Below, piece after piece: positions 1 to 10,195 of a stretch of DNA of 64,000 bases (positions within the stretch are counted from its first letter, which is position 1; each line of letters begins with the position of its first letter). The DNA comes from Liolophura sinensis (taxonomy: Eukaryota > Mollusca > Polyplacophora > Chitonida > Chitonidae). The position numbers and the translations under genes were made by a program. The notes beneath the pieces were generated by a model that ran no database searches, was not told where the DNA came from, and worked only from the letters and a program-made list of their open reading frames with translations. The stretch covers positions 34,213,187 through 34,277,186 of the forward strand of contig NC_088301.1 of the NCBI RefSeq assembly GCF_032854445.1, given 5' to 3'.

Positions 1-613
1 ATGAAGGAGATTTTGAATAAACTCTATTAATAGCGTTCACGGTGACTTACAGTCATGGAGATAAACGTTAAACGCAGTCTACATGTACCCATGTTGTCAT
101 CTATATGGTGAAAGAGTCCGAAAGAACCTTCATGCTCTATTCTGTCTTTGATATTATTATAATGAGAGGTCTAGAGCTGTATGCAAATACTTGACACCGT
201 TTGTCAACAGTGCCTTTGGTATTGGATGGAAATATTACATATTTCTAATTCCTTTTATGAACTACTTTCTTTATTAACGTGGGTTCAATAGTAATATTTT
301 TTACATACACCGACATGCAGTGTCACACATTTTGAAACAAAATAAGGCATTCTGCATTTCAGATATGTTTGTTTCTTCATATTTGTTTTATCTCAAATAT
401 CGAAAAAAATTCATATTCCTAATCAAGGATATACTCGTCACATTGTGAATATTACAAACGCCATCTATATGCATCAAAACTCCCAATAATAGCATTATAA
501 TCAAACCATATTCAAGCATTTTGAAATTTGACTTCATCTTTGTTTCTCGGCCTGTGAGGATTGCTTGATTCCGTCACAATTTTCACAAATATAGAAATAT
601 TGCTTTTGGTAGA
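1..613. other. Non-coding flank downstream of the GPCR
   Basis: This AT-rich stretch lies 3' of the minus-strand GPCR. It has no ORF worth keeping. An AATAAA motif on the minus strand (TTTATT at 270-275 on the plus strand) could be the receptor's polyadenylation signal, but such motifs are frequent in AT-rich DNA. No repeat family was recognised. Confidence 0.4.
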
Positions 614-856
614 CTAACTAACGACACCAGGTACCGATTCCCCCTGAAGCTCAGGTGTTAATGGAGTCTGAGGTTTTTGCATAACAGCATCACTCAGTGG
701 CAACGTTGATGGATTCAAAACCACTGCTACTCCATCCGTTGTAGACACAGTGCAAGCGGGGCTCACCGTTAGGCTGTCTGCAACACAAGAATCCTCTGTG
801 TCCAAAACACAAACCTTATTGTTCCCTCCTCGGCGTCTGCGAGCCCTTGACTCCAT
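614..856 (-). other. Possible alternative-frame C-terminal tail of the GPCR
   Basis: An 80-codon minus-strand open frame overlaps the end of GPCR exon 2 in another frame. It starts MESRARRRRGG, has an acidic/polar middle (DTEDSCVADS) and ends with proline- and threonine-rich sequence, which is more like an ordinary receptor cytoplasmic tail than the end of the frame that continues from TM7 (stop at 769-771). Reaching it from the TM7 frame needs one missing base or two extra bases near 860-880. Since exon 1 also carries frame changes, this may be the real tail. The frame has a TAG just upstream of its ATG, so it is not simply open from the TM7 exon. Confidence 0.3.
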
Positions 857-1127
857 GATGAGGCATATCTAGATCCCCACTCCTGATGGGGACGGAACCT
901 AAACACCATGTCCTTCCTCCAGAAGCACAATATGCGGCGAACTATACACTTGGTTGACATCCGGAAGTCCTTACTCAAAGCTGTAAAGATAACAGGATTT
1001 AAGGAACTGTTTGTAAAAGCCAGAAATGTTGTGAGTAGATCCGCTACGTAAGGCACTGCTTGGAGTTCGTTGTTGACAGACCAAAAGTTTAAGCACACAT
1101 ACGGCCCCCAGCATAAGAAAAAGGCTC
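769..1127 (-). CDS. Class A GPCR, coding exon 2 (second half of TM6, TM7, C-tail)
   Basis: This is the last coding exon of the receptor whose first exon is at 4812-3941. On the minus strand it follows a strong acceptor (TTTTATTTTTCAG at 1140-1128). It begins with the last two bases of a Gly codon split by a phase-1 intron, giving GAFFLCWGPY, the second half of TM6 with a CWxP-type motif. After an extracellular loop comes TM7, FLAFTNSSLNPVIF, carrying an NPxxF variant of NPxxY, then a helix-8-like basic stretch and Cys residues (CIVRRILCF) that could be palmitoylated. There is no Lys in TM7, so it is not an opsin. The frame stops at 769-771 after a low-complexity tail; a different frame (614-856) looks at least as good for the tail, so the 3' end is uncertain. 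The W-G-P-Y run is reminiscent of vertebrate GPR161, which is memory and not a test. Confidence 0.85.
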
Positions 1128-2279
1128 CTGAAAAATAAAACACAAAAGAATAGACCTTTTGCTCACCAACAAAATGGTAAAAGCCAGTGATGATGTTGAA
1201 GGAAGCAAGACATTATGAACATACGTTTGTAACTTGCACATATACTTGTTTATTAGGACAGAGTTGAGTTTACGTCTATTCCATCTGAAATTTACTTGTG
1301 TTCCACTAGGTTAATCCTTTTCGGTAACATCCATGAAGCCCTATGGTACATGGTGCACAACTTTTAGGTACTCCCTTTTGAAGTAAAATGGTAATGAGGT
1401 GCAGCCTTTGGCAGCACTACTATTGAGTGTAGGGGTATACACTATAAAGCAAAGTGTTGCCAAGAAAATTTTTTGACTTGTACAACGAACAGTTTAACAC
1501 CATCAAAGCCAGTAAAAGGTGAACACCAAACTTCAGTCAGGTTCATCTTAGCGGAATTCATAACATACGCTGTCGGATCACTGATTCATTGTATTTTAGG
1601 AGGCAATGTGAACACATATAGTAACAGAAATTGGCAGTGATTCTCTCAAAGAGCTCTGACTGTCCACTGGGTGCCTTCAGCAAAGACGTGGCCGCATGGT
1701 GCTTGACGATTCAGGTCTTTGTAGTTCTGTTCCGAAGTATCAAAGCACTGCATGCGCAGCTGGTCAGAACAGTGTGGCAACCTCGTTCTGGAACTACACA
1801 GTCAGTGATCGCACAGTTTGGCAAAGGTTTGGTATAATCTTGAAAAAGGCAATAAGGTAATGTCAAAATATAATACACCGGTACCAAAGGAATACTTCTT
1901 TTCTCGAAGTCTTTTAGCTAAAACTGCACCTCAAATAGGCAGCCTTGAAATTCCATATTTAAAACTTTATCAGTCATATTGTTCTCATAGTTTATTTTCG
2001 GTGCTTACAAATATATTAGAGATCATTTAGATATTTTAATACCTTGCATTTTACTATATCCAAAACAGATCTATAAACATAAAGAAAAATTGATTTCTAA
2101 ACCAGGTCCATTTGATCATGAAAATCAAGTATCTTGGTGGTTGATTATTATAATTTTGATTTTCACCTTTACAATGTTTCTTGTACATTTCTAGTAATGA
2201 CACGAAAGGACAATGACAGAGCACTGGCTAACAACTTGACAACTGGCACACCAACACAAGATTCAATCATTGAGGAGGG

Positions 2280-2479
2280 NNNNNNNNNNNNNNNNNNNNN
2301 NNNNNNNNNNNNNNNNNNNNNNNNNNNNNNNNNNNNNNNNNNNNNNNNNNNNNNNNNNNNNNNNNNNNNNNNNNNNNNNNNNNNNNNNNNNNNNNNNNNN
2401 NNNNNNNNNNNNNNNNNNNNNNNNNNNNNNNNNNNNNNNNNNNNNNNNNNNNNNNNNNNNNNNNNNNNNNNNNNNNNNN
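2280..2479. other. Assembly gap (200 N)
   Basis: Exactly 200 consecutive N lie within the GPCR intron. A round number suggests a default gap length, so the true distance between the flanks is unknown and apparent ORFs across it are meaningless. Confidence 0.99.
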
Positions 2480-3502
2480 TTGTTGCATTTATCTATATTA
2501 AGCTGCCAGCGATGTGGGCGAGCAGAACATTTGCCTTTATCTTTGGTTCATATATCTCTGGGACAGTCACACAAAAAATACTTATCGATCTATTTAATAC
2601 GAACCCTTTTCCTAACTCAATTGAAAGGAATAGTACAGAGTAACATATCCAACAATGTTTGTAATTCTGGAATAATCTTTTAATTATGTCAACAGAGTAG
2701 TCCTAATGGAAGGTTTGGGTCACGAAGTGAATCAAAAAGACAAAGCCGATAATTACTCGGGCATTAGAGACTTAATTAATCTACCTAAAGATCTCATTTG
2801 TAAACCATCGCAAGTGTTCATAAACGTATAACGACGTTGTGCGCCTGCCATAATATAACCATTCAGCAGACATGCCAGTGAGAACTAAAGGCAATTAGCA
2901 GCTTATTGCGAGCCTCCCGAGGTTTGCAGAGACAGAACGCTTTGTAGATGTAATGGATATCAATATTTGTTGAATCTTGCAAACATTCTCCCTTTTATTG
3001 CATTACATCATGGCAATTACATTTGTATGCATTATTTACTGAAGTGTTGATGGGACATTCTCATATGAAAATGTGTACGTTGATGGACCGAAGCAAAAAC
3101 CTATTAATTTCCCTTTCTCTCCATAGAAATGAAAAAGAGACTGGGTTATGTGGAAATATTCCGATGGTACTCCAGTATAATATACTTATAAAGCTGCACC
3201 AGATCCAGTGGCACAAATCATCATTCAGTGTTCTTTGCCTTAAAACAAATGAATACATTATATATCAAATCAAACTGTCTTATGTTTCTATTCTGAGTGG
3301 GTAAGCATCTTCCAAAGGATTATTGTAAATCACCACAAAAATAATTAGGATGGAAATCAAGGCGCATGGATTGTTTCAGTGTTTTGGCCTAGAACTTTCC
3401 ACAGAAATGTAAGCAGCATATAGAGACACGTTCCTGTATGTTTGTGGCTTATACAGTACCTTCTGGGTATTTTCTATTCGTGGTCATCCTTAATTACTAC
3501 AA

Positions 3503-3730
3503 GCAGCGTAATGGCCAGAAGCCTCTCACCAATGCGGCTGCTGTGAGTTAGTCCATCTCACGTTGGCTTCCTCTCCGGCCGTAAGTAGGAAGGTCTGTCA
3601 GCAGCCTGCGGATGGTCGTGGGTTTCCGCCGGGCTCTGCCCGGTTTCCCCCACCATGATGCTGGCCGCCGTCGTATAAGTGAAATATTCTTGAGTACGGC
3701 GTAAAACACCAATCAAATAAATCAATAAAT
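3503..3730 (+). mobile_element. SINE family A, 5'-truncated copy
   Basis: This tRNA-derived SINE lacks the first tRNA half and starts at GCAGCGTAATGG. It carries the shared body (CCTCTCACCAATGCGG, CTTCCTCTCCGGCCGTA, GGGCTCTGCCCGGTTTCC) and the tail (AGTACGGCGTAAAACACC then AATCAAATAAAT). It is inserted in the GPCR intron, antisense to the gene. Confidence 0.9.
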
Positions 3731-3940
3731 AATTTCTACAATGAACTGTAAAATATTAGCTTCACTAAAACTCTTCTACAGGGTTGCTCACTCGTAGCAA
3801 GTCATCTGTATAACGCGTTATGTATATGTAAAGGAATTAATTCAACTCAACTATTCAATCAAAAGACATTATTTACCTGTTACAGGGAACCAGGAATGCA
3901 ATGGCTGCCTTAGAACCAGGCCGCTTAATAAATAACTTAC

Positions 3941-4812
3941 CAAACACAATGAAAACTGTTTTCAATGTCTTCAGATTTTTGGTCCACTGTATTAAAACTG
4001 TTGAAATTAGGTGCCACTGTGTTTCCTCCTTAAACCCGGCAAAACGTTCTTCTTCCCTCTAATTTTTGTTTTTTTTGCCTCTACTTCCTGTCTGGGATTT
4101 TGTAGTTGTCTCTGAATATCAGCAATTCGTTTGACCTGTCTTCTGGCTACTATTATTATACAAATATAGGAAAAACAAAACCACGCCAAGAGGTATAGCC
4201 ATCCCAAAAATAATGAGAACTATTGTATAACTGATTTCAGACACCCACTCTGGATTGCAAATGGGTATTGTCTGTGGTTTGAAGGAGTAGTTACCCCAGC
4301 CGACTAAGGGGGCACCCGCCAGAACCGTACTCACAACCCAAATGACCCCAACAGACAGCAGCACACGGGTTTGGGTGACTTCTCCAGCGTATCTAAGAGG
4401 GTGACAAATGCTGAAGTAGCGATCTAAAGATATCCCTGCCAGGGTATAGATGGAACATGTTAGAAGCAGAACCGTCATGAAGGCTGTAATTTGACACATG
4501 ACTTCGGGTAGAGGCCACGATAGATGAACTGTTGACACAATCCACATTGGTAAAATGAGAATTCCCACCGACAAGTCCACAATTCCCTAGATTGACGGTG
4601 TAAATGTTAGTGACTGTTTGCAGGGATGGTGTTTTGTACACAGCATAGCACATCAAAAGGTTTCCGGCCAAATCTGTCAGAATAATGACAGATATGGCGA
4701 ACACTTGCGATGCAATTGACGTAGAAGTGGTGAAGAACTCGTAATCGGCTGGCAAAAACCCTGTAGTCGCGTCAGCACTAGAGTTATCCAAATTCATGAA
4801 CATGTCCGCCAT
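3941..4812 (-). CDS. Class A GPCR, coding exon 1 (N-terminus to first half of TM6), frame disrupted
   Basis: This exon encodes a rhodopsin-family receptor. The ATG at 4812 opens an N-terminus with an N-glycosylation site (NSS), followed by TM1 with GN (TDLAGNLLM). TM2 has the Asp of VDLSVGILILP. TM3 begins at the conserved Cys (MCQITAF) and ends in DRYFSI. TM4 is followed by a loop Cys (IPICNPEW), TM5 has the Pro of IPLG and Tyr of SYIC, and a long charged third loop leads into the start of TM6 (KTLKTVFIVF), ending at a GTAAGT donor. The position equivalent to the aminergic Asp of TM3 is Thr, so a monoamine ligand is unlikely and I treat it as an orphan. The frame breaks after TVNLG (one extra base at 4581-4584), again in TM5 at an A5 run (4171-4175 on the plus strand), and a third change of one missing or two extra bases is needed between about 4060 and 4010. 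A 59-nt intron with a poor donor is an alternative for the third. All motifs remain recognisable, so it is a recent pseudogene or a consensus with indel errors. Confidence 0.88.
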
Positions 4813-6740
4813 TTGACGTCCTGTAACTTAAATTTGGCTAACCTCGAGCACACTTCAAAAACGTGTGTACCATTACGCCAGTCAGACACAATGATACTGA
4901 TCACCAAAAGTATCAAACTGTCAGTATTTATTCCGCACTTCATTCAGTCAGATGGTCTCTTTTGAGCCGTTCTTCTCACATATTCGGTATGGTACAAGCC
5001 CCTGCTTTTGGTAATTATCCAAGGTTTCATAAGTAGCACACACAATGGCGGGTACACCTATATAACAGCAATATGATGTGAACAGCCTCTAGCCTTAGTA
5101 CATTTACTGTACTAGCTCGCTTGCCATAATGAGTCAATACCAGCTTCTGTTTCTTCATGGACAATGGCAGGTAATTATCGTTCAGTTGACAGTCAGTATG
5201 GAAAGTCCCACCATCTGTCATATGGCCTGTTATTACCTTAGGATTTTATCAGGCCTGGTCTTTGTGATTAGAACAGTTACTATTAGATTGCTCCTCCACA
5301 CACAGGAAAAGTTTGTTTGACACTCTGACGGTGTCAAAGAATTTTGTCCATGCATTGGCCAGTAACCATGGTCGGTCTCAAATGAGCATCGACCGCCAAG
5401 CCTCCTGTGGTGTGTAAACAGTACAGCTGAATGCATGGCAATGCCATTGAAGGTTGTGGTTGTAACACGATACGGCATTAGGGACAAGACTTTTGGTACC
5501 GATATTTACCTGTGGTTGGCCGGAACACGTCCGCCAATTCCTACAATAGGATTGTGTGGAGGTGACCATTAACTTTTAACGCAACCGAAATCGATCGTAT
5601 TGTTTTCGTTTTTTCAACAACATACAGGTAGGGTTAGTGAATATATTCATCCGTTCACAAAGGTAAATTCCTTCTTCTAGAACTCGTGTAAACCATTATA
5701 CTGAGATCTTGAGATCGCTTTCAACAAACTGATCCTTCAACGCGAGGCTTGGCATACCGATTTGTAAGACACGTGGAACAGAAAGCACATTTAAAGTATG
5801 ACAGCAGCACAAAACAACATTAGTGACATTGCTTTGCACGTCGCAAGCATAAAGGTGGTACACTAACGATCGATGGGACATTTTCTCACAGCTTTACCTT
5901 GGCGACGCGAAACCCCATAACAAATACCTATATAACTGGTGACACCCAAGACGCCTGTCGCATGACAGGAAAGGGTCTGGCATGAGGCCGTGAGACAGCA
6001 TTGTGATGGACCGCAATGAATCCCCTGGTATTTTATTGTGATACCAAGTACAGTGCATCATGGTAATCAAAAAGTTGCCAGTGCGTGGCAGTGGCATGAC
6101 ACAAGCCATTGTTGTCATGGTAACACTTGTAAAGCCGACCACCGTTCACTGCTCTGTGTATGTTTTCACAGCCATTAACTACTGGCGTCGTAAATAGTTC
6201 ATGAAACATAATAAATATACTTTTCAGCAATTTACCGCTCCAATTATGCCATAATGCAGGGTTTTATTTAAGGTAGAAATTTCCAGCAAACGTCTCACTA
6301 TCTAACTTAAATGAGACGAAAATTCAGTTCATTGATCTGATTTGTGAGTTACCCGAGATCGTCTACCAAAAATTCTACATACGAATCAAGGTGAAAGCTG
6401 TAAATCTTTGGGTACGGTTTCCTTGGTGTTGATTGCTTTCTATTTTCGAACAACACATTTCAAACATGGATTTCAAACTTTCGAAAATGACAAATTCATT
6501 TTCAAGAATGTGGTATTCCATATACGGCTTTGCACAAAAGTTATTGTTTGGCGTTTACTACATGTACATCACTCCAGCGAATATTCACCATCAACTATGG
6601 TTTTTTGAGGATGAACAATGCACTTCATTCAGATGGGGCCTTTATAGGTTTGTATGACAGCAAGTTTAGAGGGCACATCTGGGTGAAAGGAGATGCTCCT
6701 ATATTACAGGTGGACCGTAGTCGTGTCATAACCTACAAAC
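4813..6740. other. Intergenic, no supported gene
   Basis: Upstream of the GPCR start this stretch has several overlapping minus-strand ORFs of 60-85 codons in different frames between 5027 and 6230. They are cysteine- and histidine-rich with no domain I can recognise. The pattern of short ORFs shifting frame could be a decayed transposon coding region, but no catalytic motif is visible. The receptor promoter should lie just above 4812; no clear core element was seen. Confidence 0.3.
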
Positions 6741-6942
6741 TTATTTATTTATTTATTTTTATTATTTTTTTTTATTTATTTATTTCGTGTTTTACGCCGT
6801 ACTTAAGAATATGTCAATTATACGACGGCAACCAGCATTATAGTGAGAGGAAACCAGGCAGAGCCCTCAGGAAACCCACGACCATTTGCAGGTTGTAGAC
6901 CTTCCCACGCTCGGCTAGAGAGGAAGCCAGCATGACCTACTT
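6741..6942 (-). mobile_element. SINE family A, minus copy without tRNA head
   Basis: On the plus strand this starts with an ATTT-rich tail, then GTTTTACGCCGTACTTAAG, GGAAACCCACGACCATTTGC and GAGAGGAAGCCAGCATGA. It ends before the tRNA-like head, so it is a 5'-truncated and fairly diverged minus-strand copy. Confidence 0.85.
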
Positions 6943-7312
6943 GCAAATTATAAATTGGCATATTTTCTTTCATTTCACTTCTTTTATTTCACAGGAGTTT
7001 TCTTTTCTGGTTTAAAATTCTCCTCTTGCAACATGGTTGTTTTTGAGCCATTAGAAAACTAAGACCCATGTCCGGAGAAAAAGACCACCATAGGAGATGG
7101 TTGATGTTGTTTTAATTTAATATACATGTATGTTACCCTTGCTGCATCCATGAGAATATACGTTGTCCTGTTGGATGATGTGCCGTATACATACGCAGCG
7201 GCCCCTACGTTACCGCTCAGCATCATTTAGAGTTAATACGCGTAATCGCATTCGCGGATATTTTTTTCTGGGCACAGTGAACTAAGGCTCTCGCATTAGA
7301 CCGTTTTCTTAG

Positions 7313-7720
7313 ATGAGTGACCCGGATGAACTGATCCCGTGCAGGAGTGGTCAACCTTGGCCAGCCGAAACGTGTTTGCTAGTGACGTTGAGCAAGTCGT
7401 GTGCTGGTGGTAAGGCGACATCTAGCACATCAGGTGGAGAGTTACCGCCTTGCAACATTCCACGGAACATTGCTCTTTGCAGGATCAACAGTCTGGTTAT
7501 CCATGGTGTGAAGTGTACACTTTGTGGTGTGAATAATGAATATTTGTGTGACACATCCTTTATAAAAGGCTTAAGAGTGCAACTGCAGGCTATTAATCCC
7601 CAACCGCATTCATGGTTTTTGCTTTACTGTAGTAGTGTTTGTGCGAATGTTATAGTTATACATGCCAGACTGTATGACATTACTTTCTGTGGAATCACCC
7701 AAATCTTTCAGAAAAAGTGA
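7313..7720 (+). other. Unassigned 135-codon ORF in a more complex island
   Basis: The open frame starts MSDPDELIPCRSGQPWP, has several Cys and ends QIFQKK. The first half lies in less AT-rich sequence than its surroundings, while the second half looks like random translation. I recognise no domain, signal peptide or membrane segment, and the antisense frame is also partly open. An exon here is possible but not supported. Confidence 0.12.
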
Positions 7721-8316
7721 ATAGGTGCTGTTTGTGCATTTAACTTCTCTTTACTTATGTTTCTTTGCTTTTCAGTATACATACCTGCTGAGGTATATCA
7801 TTCACGTATATTTGTTAAAATCGAGTTTTTCATTTTACGGTCAGGCAAATAGCTTCCTACATATTAACAGCAAATCCCAACAAATATCAAAACCTACCAA
7901 AGTCCTTTGTTGTGTGACATCTTCTAAAGTGTCACATAATGCTCTCTGATGAACTATCAGTAATCAAAAATAATCATTTTCCCACGAAGTTGAATCATCT
8001 AAACATGTTGTGTTGTAGACCTATTAATGCAACCGGATGTTGATGTTGTAGAAACATATTCTTTCATAAGGATCTAGTAAACAGCTTTGAATAACATGAA
8101 CAATGATTATAGAATCAAAAGGTTTCACATTTTATCACCGGCAAGACTGATATCTTTAAAAATATTATATGACTATATCCGACTTTGTCTTCTATATGGC
8201 AAGGTTTCAGTACAAGTTATAGACTTCATGTCTAGATCATATGTAATTCGGTGTTATGCCAAAACACTTGCTTATCAACCCAAAATATACACTATACTGG
8301 TGCGTAGGAAGCAAAT

Positions 8317-8350
8317 GATGGGAAAACCCACGACCATCCGCAGGTTGATC
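8317..8350 (-). mobile_element. SINE family A fragment
   Basis: About 30 bp (GGGAAAACCCACGACCATCC then GCAGGTTG) match the middle of SINE family A in the minus orientation. Flanking sequence has drifted too far to set the ends. Confidence 0.5.
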
Positions 8351-8985
8351 AAAAATGAAGCATACGTATTTGTTATAAAGCTATGAACGAAAGCTGTTTA
8401 TGTTTTTGTGGCCTATCTAATTTTGGAAGGTAGTGAATTTATCACCAATAAAAACGTCTGCATGAAGATAACTACATACTTGTCGAGGGCGCACATGGTA
8501 TGTACAAGGAAATTCTTCATGTATTAGTTTTATTTTCTCTTTTTTTTGCAAGTTTTAGTTTTAAAGATTCATATTTATTTTTGTTCATGTATTTCGTTGT
8601 AATTTTACCGGGTTCCCAAAAATATTTGGCTTATGTGTAGATATGGGTGGCGGAAAGGTGGCAAATTTCTAAGGTAACCAGCGCTGTGATAAAAGTCAGG
8701 TACACTTGACAGATCTCATGACGTAAGGCCGTAGACATATGAGCTGAATGAGTATGTGTCCTCATCTGCTCTGAAAGCGACACCCCGAACAAATGAATCG
8801 TAATGGCTCACATGTGTTTTCAGTATGTATGATTATTGATTATAGTGGTAAGCAAATTGTCTGTTGTCATTTATGGCCTGTTCACTAGACTTAGCGTTTT
8901 CTAAATCTAAAAATAAGAACCTCACTTAGCTAAGGAAGTTACAGATAAATCAATTTTAGCTGTCTAGCTTTTTATATTTATATTT

Positions 8986-9226
8986 AGTTGGTTAGCGCGC
9001 TAGCGCAGCGTAGTGACCCAGCGTAATGTCTCTCACCAATGCGGTCGCTGTGAGTTCAAGTCCAGCTCATGCTGGCTTCCTCTCCGGCCGTACGTGGGAA
9101 GGTCTCACCTGCGTATGGTCGTGGGTTTCCCCCGGGCCCTGCCCGGTTTCCTCCCACCATAATGCTGGCCGCCGTGGTATAAGTGAAATATTCTTGAGTA
9201 CGGCGTAAAACACCAATCAAATCAAA
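8986..9226 (+). mobile_element. SINE family A, nearly full length
   Basis: This copy begins inside the tRNA-like head (GTTGGTTAGCGCGCTAGCGC), has the B-box-like GAGTTCAAGTCC, the body with CTTCCTCTCCGGCCGTACGT and the tail CGGCGTAAAACACCAATC followed by AAATC repeats and AT-rich sequence. The CTGTCAGCAAC segment is shortened. Confidence 0.92.
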
Positions 9227-9959
9227 TATATATATTTTTATATATTTATGTATGAATATTATACATATAAGATCTTAACATCTTTAAGAGCCATTAGAAA
9301 ATTGGCTTGGAGATCGAAGCATGTTGAAAAAAAAGTTATTTTATAGGGGCTTGCCCGTAAGTATGTAATTCCAGGTAAATAGAGTTATGCTTATTATATT
9401 TGATAATGTGCAACACAAGTTGTGTTGAGCAGCGTTTTCTGTAGTGCAATCTGCAATAAACCCACTATCTAGGCCTAGGTATTAATACACAAACAAATCT
9501 GGTATAAAAAAATTCACAGTGCGCTCTCTCTATTGTCCTACTGCACGTATACCATGCCATTTACATCCGTAGGTTTCTCGGCGATATCAGTGAAGTAGTT
9601 ATGGTCCATTGAGTAAACCATAACTGTAACTGAGTGTTACAGTTTTGAACTTGATAAATTAAGAAGATAATGACATATAGATATAATTTTATGTGAATAC
9701 GTGCAGGCTTCAATGTAGGAATACTGTTCATTAAATATTTACTTGGCAACGTTTCAGCTCACATAGGTCACTGTGGACTACATAAAGAATTTATCGCCGC
9801 GGATAATACATTTGCATGCCTCACTGAAAGCTGTGAACGAAACAGGTTCAAGGGGAGATAACCATAAAATGTAGACCCAATGTGCAGTTACTCTAGTTTG
9901 GTCATGACAAACGAAATATTTTCTCTCTGATATTACATGAATTTCATAAAAGAGAACGA

Positions 9960-10195
9960 CACAGTGACCCAGAAGCCACTCACCAATGTGGTCGCTGTGA
10001 GTTCAAGTCAAGCTCATACTGGCTTCCTCTCCGGTGGTACATGAGAAGTTCTGCCACCAACCTGTGGATAGTCGTCTGTTCCCCCTGGGCTCTGCCTGGT
10101 TTCCCCCCACTATAATGCTGGCGGCTGTCGTACAAGCGAAATATTCTTGAGTTCGGTGTAAAACACCAATCAAATAGATACATAAATAAATAAAA
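9960..10195 (+). mobile_element. SINE family A, 5'-truncated
   Basis: It starts at AGTGACCCAGAAGCC, includes GTCGCTGTGAGTTCAAGTC, and continues through the GGCTCTGCCTGGTTTCC body to GTAAAACACCAATC and an AAATA tail. It is more diverged than the 8986 copy. Confidence 0.9.

Larger units (their letters stand above)
1128..3940 (-). other. Intron of the GPCR gene
   Basis: The intron is 2.8 kb, phase 1, and interrupts TM6. The minus-strand donor is G|GTAAGTT at 3941/3940 and the acceptor is TTTTTCAG|GA at 1128/1127. Joining them gives an uninterrupted TM6 (FIVFG-AFFLCWGPY). The intron holds a 200-N scaffold gap and a plus-strand SINE copy. A 68-codon plus-strand ORF at 1631-1837 matches nothing I know. 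Confidence 0.8.

Noticed and set aside
2134-2683. Plus- and minus-strand ORFs running across the N gap
   Set aside because: Unknown bases cannot create stops, so these frames are artefacts of the gap.
5027-6230. String of short minus-strand ORFs with faint resemblance to a decayed Tc1-like transposase
   Set aside because: No D-D-E/D motif or terminal inverted repeat could be seen, and the resemblance rested on a few residues.
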